From positions 26,957 to 90,956 of the forward strand of contig CAXBLG010000008.1 of NCBI GenBank assembly GCA_963976395.1: a DNA stretch of 64,000 nt. The letters run 5' to 3'. The position numbers and the translations under genes were made by a program. Under the pieces are notes generated by a model. That model was given only the letters and a program-made list of their open reading frames with translations, searched no databases and was not told the origin of the DNA. The stretch comes from UBA11612 sp963976395 (GTDB lineage: Bacteria > Pseudomonadota > Alphaproteobacteria > Rhodospirillales > Rhodospirillaceae). Shown one piece after another: positions 62,086 through 64,000 of the stretch; position 1 is the stretch's first letter, and every line of letters starts with the position of its first letter.

Positions 62086-62110
62086 TTATTGAAATAAATA
62101 TTCTCAATAA
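62086..62110. promoter_or_regulatory. LysR-type operator dyad (T-N11-A)
   Basis: TTATTGA and TCAATAA are perfect seven-base inverted arms separated by 11 bases in an AT-rich stretch, the T-N11-A layout of LTTR sites. It lies 13 bases upstream of the lysR start and about 84 bases before the operon start on the other strand, fitting both autorepression and activation of the divergent genes. Confidence 0.7.
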
Positions 62111-62193
62111 TACACTATTATACCATTAAATGAAACTCGGTAATTTTCCTCCTGTCAGGCCGCCATCGGCCGTAACCGAACAGGAGAGCACAG

Positions 62194-62739
62194 ATGTCCC
62201 GTATTACCGTCCCCACCCGTGAAGCTGCCCCCACCGCCGCGCAACCGATTCTCGATGCCGTTAATAAACAGCTCGGCGTTGTGCCCAACCTCTTTCGCCT
62301 GGCCGCGCTCAGTCCGGCTGCGCTTACGGCAATGACTGGCCTGAATGGCGCCCTCAGCAAGGCCTTAGATGTCAAAACGCGCGAACGGATAGCCATTGCA
62401 ACAGCTCAAGTGAACGGCTGTGATTATTGCCTCTCGGCGCATACCTATCTGGGTCTCAATCTCGCAAAAATCTCGCCCGAGGAAATTGAACTGAACCGTA
62501 ACGGGGCGTCCGCCGATCCGAAAGCCGCTGCCGCCGTCAGGTTTGCGGCCCAGGTCGCTCTGTTGCGTGGAAAGGTCAGTGATGCCGACCTCGCGGCCGT
62601 GAAGTTGGCCGGTTTCAGCGAGGCCCAGATTGTCGAAATCGTCGCGGTCGTCGCCGAAAATTTCCTGACCAATCTCCTCAATAACGTCGCTGACACGGAC
62701 ATCGACTTCCCCGTTGTCCGTACGGCCGAAGCTGCGTGA
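62194..62739 (+). CDS. Carboxymuconolactone decarboxylase / AhpD-like family protein
   Basis: A 181-residue CMD/AhpD-fold protein. The redox motif is CDYCLSAHTYLG (CxxC with histidine) near 71-82, as in alkylhydroperoxidase-type members that reduce peroxides. The family start SRITVPTREAAPTAAQPILDAVNKQLGVVPNLFRL is typical. It is the first gene of an operon controlled by the divergent LysR. AGGAGAG precedes its ATG. Peroxide reduction or an uncharacterised redox role is inferred. Confidence 0.85.
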   Translation: MSRITVPTREAAPTAAQPILDAVNKQLGVVPNLFRLAALSPAALTAMTGLNGALSKALDVKTRERIAIATAQVNGCDYCLSAHTYLGLNLAKISPEEIELNRNGASADPKAAAAVRFAAQVALLRGKVSDADLAAVKLAGFSEAQIVEIVAVVAENFLTNLLNNVADTDIDFPVVRTAEAA

Positions 62740-62810
62740 CGTTACTCAATCGGCGGTGCGCACCCCCGCGCGCCGCCGGTGCGCTTGTTCTAACAGCCGG
62801 AGTGCTTCCC

Positions 62811-63446
62811 ATGGGACGCGCATTTCTTGACATCGCTATCACGCCCAGTGTTTACGCTGCGCAAGCCGCTAACGGCAGTGCTGCGCACTACGCGAATTTT
62901 AACAGCAAACGCTCCTCCGAAGGCCTGGGCGAAACCGAAATCGCATTCATCGCCGCGCGCGATAGCTTTTATATGGCTACCGTATCCGAAACCGGCTGGC
63001 CCTATGTCCAACATCGCGGCGGGCCGTCCGGATTTTTGAGAGTACTCGACGAAAAGACCTTGGCCTTTGTCGATTTTCGCGGCAACCGCCAGTACATCTC
63101 CCTCGGAAATCTGACCGCCAGCGGTCGTGCATCGTTGATCCTCATGGATTACCCGAACCGAGCCCGTTTGAAACTCTATGTACGCATTGAAGCTAAGGAC
63201 ATTGGCGCGGACCCTGAGCTTGCGGAGAAACTCACCGTCGAGGGCTATAAGGCAAAGCCCGAGCGCGCCCTAGTCATGCATGTAGAAGCGTTCGACTGGA
63301 ATTGCCCGCAACATATCACGCCACGTTTTAGTGAAGCAGAGTTGGAGGAGGCCCTCGCGCCCGTGCGCCAAAACATCGCGAAACTTGAACTGGAAAACGC
63401 GCAACTGCGCAGGCATTTGGATAGCCTCAAAGGAGCACAATCTTGA
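62811..63446 (+). CDS. Pyridoxamine 5'-phosphate oxidase family protein
   Basis: A protein of about 211 residues with the split-barrel flavin fold. Key parts are GETEIAFIAARDSFYMATVSETGWPYVQHRGGPSGFLRVLDE and FVDFRGNRQYISLGNL (in pieces), with a C-terminal coiled coil (ALAPVRQNIAKLELENAQLRRHLDSL). ATG at 62811 is preferred (GGAG upstream, matches family N-termini); a GTG at 62736 overlaps the previous stop and would add a 25-residue non-homologous stretch. It may bind FMN or F420-like cofactor; the substrate is unknown. Confidence 0.8.
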   Translation: MGRAFLDIAITPSVYAAQAANGSAAHYANFNSKRSSEGLGETEIAFIAARDSFYMATVSETGWPYVQHRGGPSGFLRVLDEKTLAFVDFRGNRQYISLGNLTASGRASLILMDYPNRARLKLYVRIEAKDIGADPELAEKLTVEGYKAKPERALVMHVEAFDWNCPQHITPRFSEAELEEALAPVRQNIAKLELENAQLRRHLDSLKGAQS

Positions 63447-63916
63447 CAGTCATAAGCCGACCGCCGGTTCCTCCGTTCTCAGAGAAATCAGCCACTCAAA
63501 AAGTGCGCCTGGCTGAAGACGCTTGGAACAGTCGCGATCCCGCGCGCGTGGTGCTCGCCTATTCCGTCGAGAGCCGTTGGCGCAATCGGTCTGAATTCAT
63601 TGACGGCCGCCCGGCGATCGCGGCTTTCTTGAAGCAAAAATGGGACCGGGAACTTGATTACAGGCTAATCAAGGAGTTGTGGTCTTTCAGTGATAATCGT
63701 ATCGCAGTGCGTTTCGCCTATGAATGGCACGACACTCTGGACCATTGGTTCCGCAGTTACGGAAATGAGAATTGGGAATTCGATCAGAACGGACGAATGG
63801 TCCGACGAATGGCCAGCATCAACGACCTGCCAATTCTCGAAAGTGAGCGTCAATTTCACTGGCCGTCTGGGCGACGTCCCGATGAACATTTGGGGTTGAG
63901 CGACCTGGGGCTTTGA
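63443..63916 (+). CDS. NTF2-like DUF1348 family protein
   Basis: A 157-residue SnoaL/NTF2-like protein of DUF1348, recognised by RLAEDAWNSRDPARVVLAYSVESRWRNRSEF (in pieces), FLKQKWDRELDYRL, and FAYEWHDTLDHWFRSYGNENWEFDQNGRM. It starts with TTG at 63443, overlapping the previous stop as TTGA, behind a strong AAAGGAG. No ATG is available. It completes the LysR-regulated operon. Family function is unknown. Confidence 0.82.
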   Translation: MTVISRPPVPPFSEKSATQKVRLAEDAWNSRDPARVVLAYSVESRWRNRSEFIDGRPAIAAFLKQKWDRELDYRLIKELWSFSDNRIAVRFAYEWHDTLDHWFRSYGNENWEFDQNGRMVRRMASINDLPILESERQFHWPSGRRPDEHLGLSDLGL

Positions 63917-63945
63917 GGGCCGTTTGCAACTCAAGACTAAAGCGA

Positions 63946-64000
63946 TGGTGTCCCCGGCGCGATTTGAACGCACGACCCCCAGATTAGGAATCTGGTGCTC
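63946..64000 (-). tRNA. tRNA-Arg (CCT), 3' part, cut by the window edge
   Basis: On the minus strand the window holds the 3' part of a tRNA: anticodon stem CCAGA / TCTGG around the loop TTCCTAA (anticodon CCT, arginine), a T-arm with TTCAAAT, an acceptor strand and a genomically encoded CCA end at 63946-63948. The 5' part lies beyond 64000. The arginine CCT reading assumes the usual seven-base anticodon loop. Confidence 0.88.

Overview
The window looks like chromosomal DNA from an uncultured alphaproteobacterium, probably Rhodospirillales-like. Supporting signs are an Irr-type Fur regulator with an ICE-like operator, IalB, DUF1194, DUF3501 and PAS_5-type proteins, a double cold-shock-domain protein, an Mrp antiporter operon and moderately high GC. 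The placement is inferred from gene content only. I see no insertion sequence, integrase, phage gene, CRISPR array or rRNA. The only RNA gene is a tRNA-Arg cut by the right edge.

Layout. 0-4 kb: a two-subunit CoA transferase (the A subunit is broken by a small deletion and frameshift) converges on a CitE-like lyase, a MaoC-type hydratase and a beta-keto acid cleavage enzyme, a probable acyl-CoA catabolic module. 4-9.4 kb: an RNA methyltransferase, an IalB-like protein, pabB-pabC for folate, a 2-hydroxyacid dehydrogenase and an exported SH3 protein. 9.4-12.6 kb: an iron/peroxide module (DUF3501, Fe-S oxidoreductase, rubrerythrin, Irr) with a perfect TTTAGAA-N3-TTCTAAA dyad upstream of rubrerythrin. 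12.6-18.8 kb: a large structured intergenic element, a cold-shock protein, glycerol kinase, an unusual cNMP-binding/TPR protein, a MarR regulator and a fasciclin protein.

18.8-27 kb: an FAH-family hydrolase, a complete five-gene peptide ABC importer and gamma-glutamyltransferase, a likely peptide/glutathione scavenging unit. 27-34.4 kb: an exported VOC protein, a PAS protein divergent from a PAS-EAL phosphodiesterase, SufE, ArfB, an ABC exporter and a zinc-ribbon DinB. 34.5-42.3 kb: CoxG, CoxS and CoxM without CoxL, a DsbA-fold isomerase, tandem DUF1499 membrane proteins, a GNAT/RimK-like ATP-grasp pair, aspartate dehydrogenase and MtgA. 42.3-48.2 kb: thiC under a TPP riboswitch, a membrane protein with a degenerate class III cyclase domain, a DEAD-box helicase and a YaiI-family protein.

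48.2-55.5 kb: a ten-gene Mrp-type cation/proton antiporter operon (E-F-G-A C-terminal part-B-C-D-D-small membrane protein-D). 55.8-60.9 kb: an exported c-type cytochrome-like protein, an APC permease, an exported methyltransferase, a DUF1194 protein and a dicarboxylate/amino acid symporter. 61-64 kb: a LysR regulator divergent from a carboxymuconolactone-decarboxylase/PPOX/DUF1348 operon with a perfect LysR-type dyad between them, ending at the 3' end of tRNA-Arg.

Most of the window is ordinary housekeeping and metabolism. I found no clear new defence or mobile system. The best leads are the cNMP-TPR protein, the GNAT/RimK pair, the CoxL-less Cox cluster, the Mrp operon with its embedded small protein and apparent ATA start, the cyclase missing catalytic residues, and the structured element near 12.7 kb.
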